A stretch of DNA of 64,000 nucleotides from Morinoia aosen (taxonomy: Eukaryota; Arthropoda; Malacostraca; Amphipoda; Talitridae). A program made the translations under genes and the position numbers. Below, in pieces: positions 1 to 11,180 of the stretch; within the stretch, counting starts at the first letter, position 1; each line of letters begins with the position of its first letter. The stretch lies in NCBI GenBank assembly GCA_030386875.1, contig CM059572.1, positions 36,081,732 to 36,145,731 on the forward strand. The letters are read 5' to 3'. The notes under the pieces were generated by a model. The model was not told where the DNA came from and searched no databases. It saw only the letters and a list, made by a program, of their open reading frames with translations.

Positions 1-1405
1 GGGGTGTGTCGGGTGTGTCGGGTGCGTCGGGTTTGTCGGGTGTGTCGGGTGTGTCGGGTTTGTTGGGTGTGTCGGGTGTGTCGGGTGTATCGGGTGTGTC
101 GGGTGTGTCGGAGGTGTCAGGGGTGTCGGTTGTGTCGGGTGTGTCGGGTGTGTCGGGTTTCTCGGGTTTGTCGGGTGTGTCGGGTGTGTCGGGTGTGTCG
201 GGTTTGTCGGGTGTGTCGGGTGTGTCGGGTTTGTCGGGTGTGTCGAGTGTGTCGGGTGTGTCGTGTGTGTCGGGTGTGTCGGGTGTGTCGGGTGTGTTGG
301 GTGTGTCGGGAGTGTCGGGTTTGTCGGGTGTGTCGGGTGTGTCGGGTGTGTCGGGTGCGTCGGGTGTGTCGGGTGTGTCGGGTGTGTCGGGTTTGTCGGG
401 TGTGTCGGGTGTGTCGGGTTTGTCGGTTGTGTCGGGTTTGTCGGGTGTGTCGGGTGCGTCGGGTTTGTCGGGTGTGTTGGGTGTGTTGGGTTTGTCGGGT
501 GTGTCGGGTGTAGCGGGTGCGTCGGGTGTGTCGTGTTTGTCGGGTATGTCGAGTGTGTCGGGTGCGTCGGGGTTGTCGGGTGTGTCGGGTGTATTTGGTT
601 TGTCGGATGTGTCTGGTGTGTCGGGTGTGTCGGGTGTGTCGGGTGTGTCTGGTGTGTCGGGTGTGTCGGGTGTGTCGGGTTTGTCGGGGATGTCGGGTGT
701 GTCGGGAGTGTCGGGTTTGTCGGGCGCGTCGGGTGTTTTGGGTGCGTCGGGTTTGTCGGGTGTGTCGGGTGTGTCAGGTTTGTCGGGTGTGTCGGGTTTG
801 TCGGGTGTGTCGGGTGTGTCGGGTGTGTCGGGAGTGCCGGGTTTGTCGGGTTTGTCGGGAGTGTCGGGTTTGTCGGGTTTGTTGGGTGTGTGGGGTGTGT
901 CGGGTGTGTCGGGTGCGTCGGGTTTGTCGGGTGTGTCGGGTGTGTCGGGTTTGTTGGGTGTGTCGGGTTTGTCGGGTGTGTCGGGTTTGTCTGGTGTGTT
1001 TGGTGTGTCGGGTGCGTCGGGTTTGTTGGGTGTGTCTGGTGTGTCGGGTGTGTCTTTTGTGTCGGGTGTGTCGGGTGTGTCGGGTTTGTCGGGTGTGTCG
1101 GGTGTGTCGGGTTTGTCGGGTGTGTCGGGTGTGTCGGGTGTGTCGGATTTGTCGGGTGTGTCGGGTGTGTCGGGTTTGTCGGGTGTGTCTGGTGTGTCGG
1201 GTGTGTCGGGTGTGTCGGGTTTGTCGGGTGTGTCGGGTTTGTCGGGTGTGTCGGGTGTGTCGGATTTGTCGGGTTTGTCGGGTGTGTCGGGTGTGTCGGA
1301 TTTGTCGGGTGTGTCGGGTGTGTCGGGTTTGTCGGGGGTGTCGGGGGTGTCGGGTGTGTCGGGTGTGTCGGTGTGTCAGGTGAGTCAGGTGTGTCAGGTG
1401 AGTCA
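1..1405. repeat. 9-bp minisatellite array 1 (GGTGTGTCG unit)
   Basis: The 9-mer GGTGTGTCG repeats almost without interruption from the window edge, so the array continues outside. A common variant unit is GGTTTGTCG, often one TTTG unit followed by two TGTG units, which gives a partial 27-bp higher-order rhythm. Nearly all units keep the CpG (TCGG). The last units switch to TCAGG and GAGTCAGG before unique sequence. Long open frames exist in several registers only because the period is a multiple of three and the unit has no stop; these are not genes. Confidence 0.97.
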
Positions 1406-1424
1406 CCTGTGCAAAAAATGCATG

Positions 1425-2570
1425 CAATGCATTTCCGCATAGTCAATGCTAAACCTTTCGTTCATAAATAGTTCAAATAATGATAAGAGGAGATTCATGG
1501 GATGTTGAAAGTATGGAAAACACGTGAATTGAACATCGCTGAAAGTCTACATTACGTACCTGAGAAACCTTCTTTGAAGACGAGGAGCAGCAACAGTAAA
1601 GGCAGTAAGTGTAAAATAGATGCTGATGGCGATTTCATGTCTAAAAATAGTTGCTTTCTTGGGTATTATATGAATATTTGCTTTCGCTGCTATGTCTATA
1701 ACTAGTTTCAAATCAAAAGTATTTTCCAATTTAAAAATATACCCTTTGGTGAAAGTAAAGTTTGAGAAAATCGATGAGTTCCTGGAAAAAAACTAATCTC
1801 GAATACTGAGCGCCTGTCGAGAGAAAAGAAAAGGCGCAAACAACTTCAGTCTCGGAAAACGCTCTGTACTGCACAGCCTCCACTGCCAACCTGACTGCAG
1901 GCGGTCGCCCCTCTTTATATAAGGAGACCTTCACATAGTTGTCATCGAGCTCATGTTTCCAAATATATAATGTCGAGAAGATGCATTTTCTGAAAATGAG
2001 AGCATTTTTACCAAAGATGGGGTGTGCCTTTTGTTAAGGCTAACACGAATGAATGGAAATATTCTTCCACGGTTTGACATATTTTTTTAGACTTATTTCA
2101 CATTATGATGACAACCGTTGATGCAGATCTTAAATTTCACCGATCATTTTTTCTTTCTGCAGCTTGGAAATTTTCAAATACGATTGTTTGGTCACACGCA
2201 ACCTCAGAAAGTAAGCAACTCTGTCTCTCGCTCCGATCACGTTGTGTTTACAGTTTGGGGCGCGTCCTGTAAACCATATACAGTGTCGGCCACACTTCCA
2301 CGTGGTGGATTCAGGGCTGAGATCCACGTGGGAAGTTCCATCATTTCCACAATAAACTAGAAAAATTGTATATGCATAAACATAAAAAAACGGGACGAAT
2401 AAGAAAATTGAATATTTTGTTTATAGAGTATATACGAATCTCAAATCACGATTAGAACTCCTGGAATGATCATAAATAAAGCCCAATGTTATTCGGTTGT
2501 TCTCTGAAGGAGTCTTGAGATTACAGACGGTTAAGAAAAATACAGTGAAAACTCAAAAATATTGTTAAAA
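1425..2570. repeat. Dispersed repeat, copy A
   Basis: This segment aligns by eye with 21046-21912 and 23565-23855. Shared landmarks, in the same order, are an AATGATAA..GGAGATTC stretch, ACCTGAGAAACCTTCT, a TATATAAGGAGACC block, CGATCACGTTGTGTTTACAG and a GCAGGGCTGAGATCCACG-type block near the end. No open frame is conserved between the copies. It could be part of a DNA transposon, an LTR or a segmental duplication; no terminal repeats were found. Confidence 0.75.
1913..1924 (-). promoter_or_regulatory. TATA-like motif in repeat copy A
   Basis: Read on the minus strand this is CCTTATATAAAG. The same 12 bases occur at the matching place in copy B, while flanking sequence has diverged. A CAGTCAGGTTGG block about 25-30 bases downstream on the minus strand is also shared and resembles an arthropod initiator. 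Promoter function is inferred from motif and spacing only. Confidence 0.35.
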
Positions 2571-3265
2571 ACTTTGAACATTTACCTACACGAATAATTA
2601 TTGACGGAGTTTTATGGAAATTCACGACTGAAATCGAAACATAAATTCAAAAATTTTTGCAAATCTCTACCAGACCACTAACCGACACGGTTTATAACAT
2701 TATAACTAACCTTTATATCCCCCTTTTTTATAACGAAAATTCAACTTTAAACCTACCTTGTTGTCATCAGACATCAGTGTGCACCACATGGCCGCACTCT
2801 TGGGAAATTATGAATTTAATCTTCACATTTTCGAATAATAACACAATCCGTAAACAAATTTTAATAAAACTTCAAACTAACACATTCCGTTCAACACGTA
2901 ACACACTTTTGCGTGTGCCAGACGATTATTCTGAGAAATTTTGGAACATCTACTGTATGTGTATCACCTCTGACCGTATGTTGAATCGATCGGAAAGGTT
3001 AAATCACACAGTTTTGTTTTATTAAAAAAAAATCTCCTGATATAAGCAAGCAGTCTATAGAATTTCTGAAAGGAATAAAATTATCATCAGAAAGCTTTCG
3101 ATGAATGTTTTTTCATCAAATTCGTGGATATTGCCAGTCAGTCAGTACGGGTATTCTCGAGATAGTCTGGGAAAGTGAAACATTTAATTTAAATTGGAAT
3201 GAAAAGTGAGTCGATCATGAGAAGTGTGTCATGGTTGACACACTTATGTGTGTCGTATCAGCCCA
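2571..3265. other. AT-rich stretch, no gene recognised
   Basis: A 122-codon open frame (2657-3025, plus) has no recognisable domain and no counterpart elsewhere in the window. Nothing else is seen. Confidence 0.5.
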
Positions 3266-3365
3266 TGGTTCAAAATTCGGCCACATCATGAGCAATTACT
3301 AGCTTCTACTCTGCATCGCAATACCCGTAATGGGTTTCAGCGTTTAATAAGATATATCCCAGATA
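3266..3365 (+). repeat. Left half of a dispersed repeat interrupted by LINE copy 1
   Basis: This aligns with 25878-25983, sharing ATCATGAGCA, TTCTACTCT and GCGTTTAATAAGATAT in order. The similarity stops where LINE sequence begins and resumes at 7213-7263, which matches 25993-26035. The uninterrupted copy at 25.9 kb therefore acts as an empty-site paralogue. Confidence 0.7.
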
Positions 3366-3375
3366 TCTGGCTAAC

Positions 3376-5270
3376 TTGCGAGAGTACAAAAACAATAGAT
3401 CAAACAGTACCTTATACAAGAGATATAAAGAACATGAAAAAATTCTTCGAAAGAAAATCACTGAAGCGAAACAAACTCACTTCCACCAGGCACTGATGAC
3501 GGCTAAAAATAACCCGAAGCGAACTTGGGAAATCATTAGTGAGGTAGCCCCTTATAAAAATTTAGATCGCATAAGTAATTTTGAAAATCCCTTGGCAACA
3601 GCCACGGATTTCAACACATTCTTTCAAAAGTAGGGGCTCAAGTTTTCAGTGAGGTGTGTACCAATCCAGATGAAACGACAATTAAAAATTCATGCCCCAC
3701 TGCACCCTCGAGGACTGATGTCAAGTGGAGACCACGCCCTGTCGATTTACCAGAGTTACGAAACATCTTATACTCACTAAAAAACACAAAGGCAGTTGGA
3801 CATGATGGTATCAGTCTTCAATATATCAAAGACAGTTTCCCTGTTACAGCACCATGGATTCGTCTGATAATTAATACACCAATAGTAACCAATACGTTTC
3901 CAAACCAATGGAAACACTCCATTATTAGACCGTTGCACAAAAGTGGTGACCTAAATACAGCATCAAACTACAGGCCCATCAGTCTTTTGCCTGTCATGTC
4001 CAAACTATTGGAGAAAGTGGTGACAAATCAACTGTCATTTCACATGGACGAGTCAAATTTACTCCACCAAAATCAATATGCCTATAGAAGAAATACTAGC
4101 ACTCAAGACGCTCTGCTCAATATATCTGAAAAAATATACAGTGGCATCGATCAAAAGAATGTAACACTCTTGCTACTACTCGATCTCTCTAAGGCGTTCG
4201 ATAGCGTCCAACATGAAAGACTTCTACGTAAAATACTGAACTTGGGAATAGACACGCAATGGTTTGAAAGTTACTTGTCAAATCGATCTCATGCAGTCCG
4301 CATAGAAAACAAATTGTCCCCATTCATTCAAAACAATTTTGGTGTTCCCCAAGGATCCATTCTTGGTCCGCTACTTTTTTCTATTTTCATTAATGATTTC
4401 CCTCCAATGCCTTCTAACACACGGATCTCAATGTATGCAGATGATGTTCAAATTTCAATAACAAGTTCTGTATCGGAAATACCACAGACGCAAGTTAAAG
4501 CCGAAACTTTACTGACTAGCCTGAAATCATGGTACGACCGAAATGGTCTCAAATTAAATGCTAATAAAACACAATGCATTATTTTGGATCCAAAGATGCA
4601 ATTAAAAAAAACTTCAGATCTTACTCTTGCAGTTGGAAATGATAAAATTAATGCATCAGAAAAAGTTAAAAATCTAGGTATCTGGTTCGATAGAAATATG
4701 TCCTTCAAGTCTCACGTTGAGACTACTTGCAACAAAATCTACGGAACTTTAATGTTTTTTCATCGTATAAAAAGTATGCTAGACGAAAAATCCAGATTAT
4801 TAGCCATTCAATCCCTTGTGTTATCGCGCATTGACTACTGCAGCCTAGTATGGGGAGACTTACCTCAATACCTTCAAAGGGACTTACAAAAATGCATGAA
4901 TTTTGCAGCCAAGGTGGTATGCAACGGTAATTTCAAAAGAAGTGATCACGTAACCCCTCTCCTCAATAAACTCGGCTGGATCCCTATCCAAGAAAGGCTC
5001 CTCATGCAGAAGGCCCAATACGTATTCTCCTCGTTATATCTTCCTCAGAGCAATGCTGAGATAGTGCGTTTCCATCCACCCACTGTAACCAATCAAAAAC
5101 CGAACAGAAACAATAATGTCTTAGTCAACTATCGTTCATCTCACTTAGGGCAGAAGGCTTTGTCCATATCAGGCGCCTTACTGTGGAACAAACTTCCCCT
5201 GAGTATTAAAGTCCCTCAAAGACCGAGAGAATTTAAAGCCAAAATAACTCGTCATCTTGTGTCTCAATAA
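3376..5270 (+). pseudogene. LINE ORF2 fragment (reverse transcriptase), one frameshift
   Basis: The first part (3376-3633) matches the pre-RT linker of the intact copy and ends at a TAG caused by a one-base loss near 3630. The second (3654-5270, 538 aa) is open to the end. RT landmarks seen are NYRPISLLPV, LLLDLSKAFDSV, GVPQGSILGPLLF and the catalytic YADDVQI, followed by a thumb/C-terminal region with QSLVLSRIDYCSLVWGDL. The endonuclease domain is absent through 5' truncation, so the copy cannot be autonomous. Confidence 0.9.
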
Positions 5271-6518
5271 TAATCCTTAGTTACAGAACATACTGAATGA
5301 GTACTGACGAATCTCATTTACCTGGTATCTCCATTGCTGAACAATCTCCCTCGCTCATTGTTTTATAATTCAAGACATCAAACGACAGTTTTGAAGTATG
5401 CGTAGGTATTATGATTTGACCGCCTATACGTTGTCATTTGCGGACATGCTTACTTGTATATGTGTGTACGTATATAGGTGTGTGTGCGCATATGGGTGTG
5501 TATATGTGCACGTACGTCGTACAACTGTGTGCACTAGAGTAGATGAACCAGTCGAAGGTGCATTTTATGTCATTCCTCTCCGTTTCTGTGCAAGCATCAA
5601 ACTAGACCGTCATGGTACCTATGTGTGTGTGTGTTGATCAATTACAGACATTCTGCACCATATTACAAAGATAATGTATTTTTTATAATATGAAATTGTA
5701 AAACATCCATGTAAAAAAAATAAATTCGTTGTGTGATCATCCATTTATACTGCAGTAATATACTTATTCGGCTTATAGTTATATGCTTATAATAATGTGA
5801 TACCTATGTTTGTTTATCAATTGACGACAATTTGCGCCATATTTCAAAGATAATGGGATTTTTTTCTAATATGAAACCTTTATAGGACATTAATTTTTTC
5901 TTTCTTATTCACGTCCCACAATCGTTTTCATGTTTCTGACTTAAGTAGACTGTTTTGTGCCACTATTTTTAGTACGAAATTTTATAAAATTCATGCTATA
6001 ATAAAAGATATTTTCTCCGTTTCCCTCGATTGGAATTCTGGTTTATACTGACTAGTTTACGCTGATATTTGCGCACATGCTTACTTGTGTAAATGTGTAC
6101 GTGTCCACGCTATGCGTATGACACTCTGTAGAATGCGTATGTATTGCCTCGATGCATAGAAATGCATTTGTGTATGCTTACGAGTTAGGTGTAAATATGT
6201 GCGTGGGTATATGTGTGCATGTGTATGTGTAAATATTTACATGTATACGTGCACATATGTGTGTACTAGACTGACAACTAGCATTTTACTAGAGATAATG
6301 GTCTTTTTTCTGTGCATTCTCAACTTGTAACATTACCTAACTCGTCATATCTTTAGTATTGTAAAGCATTCATGTAAAAACTAAACATTTGCTGTGCGAT
6401 CATCCATTTATATTTAAATAAAATGCTTGTTAACTAATGACCGTTATGTTAAAATTGTTGAATCAGAAATACAAAACCTATAATCTTCTTGGTCCTCATG
6501 CTTATATGTACACATATG

Positions 6519-6523
<5 letters not shown>

Positions 6524-6552
<29 letters not shown>

Positions 6553-6556
6553 AGTG
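6524..6556. repeat. (TG)n microsatellite
   Basis: About 16 TG repeats with one interruption, inside the LINE copy 1 3' UTR. Confidence 0.9.
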
Positions 6557-6605
6557 TGTGTATGGATATATACACACATGCATACGTATGTGTACATATG
6601 TGTGT

Positions 6606-6655
6606 ATAAATGTACACAAGGAGTTCGAGTCTCGGAACTCCTTGTGTACATTTAT
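6606..6655. other. Perfect 21-bp inverted repeat with 8-nt loop
   Basis: Bases 6606-6626 are the exact reverse complement of 6635-6655, leaving an 8-base loop (GAGTCTCG). It lies in the 3' UTR of LINE copy 1 between TG- and TA-rich tracts. It would fold as a stable hairpin in RNA or cruciform in DNA. Confidence 0.9.
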
Positions 6656-6770
6656 TTCGTTTCAACTTGTGGAAGCAGCAGCTTCTCGTACCAGAATCAT
6701 TATCTGTTTCTGGGAGTTTACTAGACTGTGAACTCTCGATAAAAATAGGGAGTAAAATATGTGTGTATAT

Positions 6771-6833
6771 GGATATATATTTATATATATATATATTTAT
6801 ATATATATATATTTTTTTTTTTCTTTTTTTCAT
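6771..6833. repeat. (TA)n tracts followed by poly-pyrimidine
   Basis: Two TA runs separated by TTTATA and then a T/C-rich run; part of the LINE 3' UTR. Confidence 0.85.
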
Positions 6834-7212
6834 GCTTCCTTAAAATGACACTTGTGAACATTGACCGAAACAAGCGATTTCATATATTATTTCCTGGCGT
6901 CAAGAATTGCGAAGTTTTATGTCATGTACATGTAAACTGTCAAAAGTGTTTTCACCCCACAATGAAAATGCATCGTCCATGAAATTGTGTTATCTCTTAC
7001 AATTATCATTACATGTATTATCAAATGTAGATTAAGCTAGATTAGGAGTTCATTGCCCTCAATCATTTCTTTTGACTAGTGACACGAGTTTTTCAATACT
7101 CGTGTGTGTGTATCATCTAAGTGTATTAATTTTAAGATATTTTAAAAACCAATGATGGTACTTTTGTACCATCTCTATTGGAAATAAACCGTTTTCTTTT
7201 CTTTTCTTTTTC

Positions 7213-7263
7213 TTAGTCGAACCAGGACTAGAGCATAAAGTGGGAAATTGCTGATTCCATTAA
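7213..7263 (+). repeat. Right half of the repeat interrupted by LINE copy 1
   Basis: It matches 25993-26035 (shared CTAGAG..., ATTGCTGAT and CATTAA). Together with 3266-3365 it brackets the LINE insertion. Confidence 0.6.
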
Positions 7264-9500
7264 CCCATTCCAAGCGGCACAACTATACTATATAACTTGT
7301 CCCAAAAATGGTCCGATTCAGCGGCACGTCTATATACTCGTATAGTCGCTGCTTCATTCCGCCTGCAACACATAAGCGGTGGCTACAATATAAAGACTGA
7401 GTGAAAAAGTGATGTCTGGCATTCTTATGAGTTTCTCAAACAATTTTAAGCAAGTTGAACAATGAGTTCAGTGCCTTACTTGTCATCAATATGGGTGATG
7501 CGTGATTGCGGGGTAGAAGAGGCTACAGACTTGCTGCTTCGTTATCATATTTTGTTCGTTTTCCCAGTTGGGTTGAAATTTATTGACTTGCTGATATTTA
7601 TGGCCCTCTAACCACTACAAAAAAATAATCTCCTCTAATAGTAATAAGAGTATAAATTTCATTTCATATGAACGCGTCGCGCAATTATAATGACTTGACT
7701 TTAGGAGAAATTTTAAGCTTCACGACTAGTGAACAAAAGAATTTGATAAGAGAACTAGAAGAAATAAACAAACAAATTATTAACAAAAATAACGGAATAT
7801 TTTTTAATGAAACTTGTATATTTATCTTGATAAACAAATACCTGCATACATGCCCGCAGATTTATCCATGCATGTGCGTCCAATCGTCTAATAGTAATAT
7901 TTTGTAGTTGCATGCATATATGATTTTATATATGTGAGATAGTGGAATTTCACGCATATAAATCTCTATAGAGTGTAAATAAATCCTCGATACTACTGTG
8001 AGTATGTGTAACATAAAATTACCTTTGAACATAAATATTTTAATGGATGCATGCTGCCATTAATTTAGAAATGTAAAACAACTTCAGTGTGTAGTATAAT
8101 ACGAAGTTTTTATAGTTGAGTTCTACCTGTTACTCCGCTCAAAGATCTGAATCACACTCTGCCTCCTGATGCTGGAGACTTACCACATTTAACCGCAGCT
8201 TGTTTTTATATTGCAGAAATTTTATGTATTCCTTGCTGAAAGGAAAGACGTTTTTCTTGCTCATCGCATCCAATAGATACATAATTAACACAAAAAGCTC
8301 AAAACAAATGATTGTGTCAATTTTTAACTCACTACTGGTTGGATTATTATGAATTTGACTTGGATTAAGTTGAAATTAACTTGGATTAAATTGAACTGGA
8401 CTTGGATTAATTTGAAGTGAAAAAGGTACAGTGTAAAAATCTCGCAAAATTAGGGATATAACAATGTTCGATGGAGCACAAAAATACTTTTATTTTAGCG
8501 TTTTTATTTGAAACAGCATTTAATTCCTTTCAAATTTTTTCAAACTAATCCAGATGCATACACCAAAGAAATATGTCTATCCTAATTAAACTCGTGATCT
8601 GGAAATCCAAAATAAAACTGTGAGGCAGTGAAGCCTTTGTTACAAATACGTCCATCACGTACTGCTAACTGTTGGACTTGGACTTCGACTTAGTGTCATC
8701 TCTGACAAAATTCTTACCGAGATCTGCTAGAAACGTTTCCCTTCTTTTACAGTTAACGAGTCAAACATGACACACTGCAAGTCAGTGCCTCTGAGCTAAT
8801 CCAAACTTGTTTAAATGCCGATCGTTTCGGGTTCCACTTTACCATGTACTTTAGGGTGGGTCGTTTTGGGGGTCAAAACCCTTTTTTTAGAAACCAGGTT
8901 TTGGGGTTGCGGGAAAAGGTGTGGAATGACGTTGGAATGTTATTGGAATGTTATACGCTAAATATCAGGAAAATTAAATATATTCTTGAGGTTCCGAAAT
9001 TAATTTTAAGTAAAATATTTTATTTTTAATGTAATTTTAATGTTTTCATTTTCATTGATCGCGTATCATCGCAAAAAATACGTTTAGGGATACTTTATGT
9101 TATTTATCACATCATTCTTTGCTTTTGTGCAAAATTTCAACTCAATATCAATCAATTAAGAGGTTCCAAAATTGAATTTTATAAAAATATTTAAGAGTTT
9201 TACAGGAAAAATAACAATTTTCGTTTGTTTTAAGCATTTCATTATGGTTTCCATACAATGATGATGCAAACAAGCCTATAAACATAAATGTAGACAAAAA
9301 ATTAAGCACTATAATCCCTATCCTGTGTAAAAACACATAACAAAATCAAAGGATAATAGTACCAATCAAGAATCAATCATTCTACCATATAATCTTTCTA
9401 CTTCGATTCAAATCTTGATATTCGCTCTCGTAACGCTAACCTGTTTCTAATTATCTCTTGCTTCATAACTGCAAACTCGTGGAGAAATTTCACTAACTAT
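7264..9500. other. No gene recognised
   Basis: AT-rich sequence. Near 7280-7390 there is a repeat-like stretch with twice-used GCGGCAC blocks, and around 8843-8890 a TTAGGGTGGGTCG block. Short open frames (7668-7907, 8844-9029, 9148-9336) show no domain. Confidence 0.5.
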
Positions 9501-9803
9501 TTATACTGTGCGTTCCACAGCTTGGGTATGAAGGGGATATTTCCAACATCGATAAGGTCCTTTTGTTTTGAGGAAATTTTCAGTTGCCTTTGTTTTATAC
9601 AACTTAGCACACCTCTTTTCATCAACAAATGTTACATCTCTTTTGCCGTCGAAATGAGTGCTGCAAGGTGCAGTGATAGATCCTTTCTCCCGCAGCATCT
9701 CCCAATTTTTCGCTCTTTCTCTGCATACCTTGCTTTTGTCTTCAACACTTTCAGATGAGCTCCTTATTACTGCGCCAGTATACCAAAACAGAAAAATAAA
9801 CAT
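9501..9803 (-). CDS. Unrecognised protein-like ORF, probable fragment of a dispersed element
   Basis: This 100-codon minus-strand frame has an amino-acid composition more like protein than its surroundings: a charged helix-like stretch (ESVEDKSKVCRERAKNWEML) followed by CSTHFDGKRDVTFVDEKR. I have a general impression that HFDGK/HWDGK-type motifs occur in uncharacterised arthropod repeat proteins, but cannot confirm it. A pyrimidine-rich stretch ending in CAG just inside the 5' end could be a 3' splice site, so it may be an exon rather than a complete frame. No function is assigned. Confidence 0.3.
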   Translation of the reverse strand: MFIFLFWYTGAVIRSSSESVEDKSKVCRERAKNWEMLREKGSITAPCSTHFDGKRDVTFVDEKRCAKLYKTKATENFLKTKGPYRCWKYPLHTQAVERTV

Positions 9804-11180
9804 TTAGAAAGAATAATTTGTTCAACGAATGTAATTAATTCATTATTCATCTCGAATAAAAACTATAACTGATGATTTGACGTGAAAAAGCAATCGAAAT
9901 ACCACAAAACATTATGGCTAATTCATTTAGCTCTAACAAAGATGTTGATAGAAAAGCAGCACCACGGTCAGACACTCCAACTCGGTCACAAGCTGATGCA
10001 AAATTTGGCATAGACATCAATTTTATGAATTGTTGTAACTATCAGTGACGAATTTGTTTCCTCATTTTCCGTGTCATGCTGACGCTCCGCAGCGGAACAG
10101 AACCGCTAGAGTGATGATTTAGAAGGAATGTATTCCTCACTATCCTCAGCTTCAGAGACATTTACAATTTATACATCTGTGTTATCAGTGGACTCACGAG
10201 AAATAATTGTTTTCTCAATAGCTGTGCTGACGCTAGAAGTAGAGGCTGGTAACGGATTATGTGAAGTTAATGTCCTCATTTCAGCTCTCCTTGCTAATTT
10301 ATTCGAGACAGCAATGTATATTGAACATAGCAAACTTGGAAGATGACATGTTGAAGAAGTCAGAAGTAAACTCTTCTATTTAAATCCCTCACTCTATCTT
10401 ATTAAGTTAAGAAGATAAAAAATCACTTTTGGAAGTAGATTATATTAATGATGCCATCAATAGAGACGTTTTCTTTCTATTTCCAATTATTGGAATTTTA
10501 AGAAAACGTTTAAATGTACTATTCCATTCGTTGCACTAACTTAATTTTATGAAAACATTCAAGTTCAACGTACTCTTTGTATGTAAACTATAACAACAGC
10601 CGTGTCTGTGCATCCACTCTTCAGATTATTGAAAGAACTTTAAAGATTAAATCCGTAGCACAGATACACAATTATATTGCTTGAGTACAGTCCAAGTCAC
10701 AAAAATACATGATGCAAGTCTTTCAGCTTCGTTCATTTGGAAACAGTTAACGGTAAAGGATTGCAACTCTCACTTAAAGAACAACGCCGTCATTTTTGAA
10801 GCACTACGCGTTTAAGAAAGGACGCGGGAGAAAGAAAGTCTTGTTTAGTGCGCTCTCCAGAACCTCGGCATGAGCGCCTTGCAGTAACCACGGGCTAAGG
10901 GTTGCCGGCGGACGTCTCTGCTAAGACGGGAAGTAAACTCCGACCTGTAAAGCACATTCCGACTTAATGTCACGAAAACAAAACAGAATCATGAGTAAAA
11001 TTAGTTCAAGCTTTTGTTGTCAGAAAATAGTACCCATCACCCGTTGGGACAATACTTAAGGAAATTCTAAAGCAAGGTACAATCATCAAATATTTTGTTC
11101 CCGGCAATTTGTATTCAATAATTGGATTTTATTTCAAATCAATCAGAGTCTGCGAATAATATTTATGAATCATTTTGTAG
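9804..11180. other. No gene recognised
   Basis: Mixed unique sequence with only short open frames (for example 10128-10346). No domain, repeat or RNA gene was recognised. Confidence 0.5.

Larger units (their letters stand above)
3366..7212 (+). mobile_element. LINE (APE-type non-LTR retrotransposon) copy 1, 5'-truncated
   Basis: It begins inside the linker between the endonuclease and reverse-transcriptase domains, contains the RT region (3376-5270), then a ~1.9-kb 3' UTR rich in TG and TA microsatellites. It ends in GGAAATAAACC followed by a TTTTC-rich tail. Both boundaries are set by the split flanking repeat (3266-3365 and 7213-7263). It is a clearly diverged relative of the copies at 44019 and 56.6 kb, probably an older insertion or a sister subfamily. 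The 3' UTR length matches the ~1.97 kb of copy 2. Confidence 0.85.

Noticed and set aside
4448..4708. Minus-strand frames opposite the LINE RT genes (also 44814-45047, 62637-63023, 61833-62183)
   Set aside because: Shadows of the RT coding frame on the other strand.
6444..6833. 129-codon minus-strand frame
   Set aside because: Formed by TG and TA microsatellites and the hairpin in the LINE 3' UTR.
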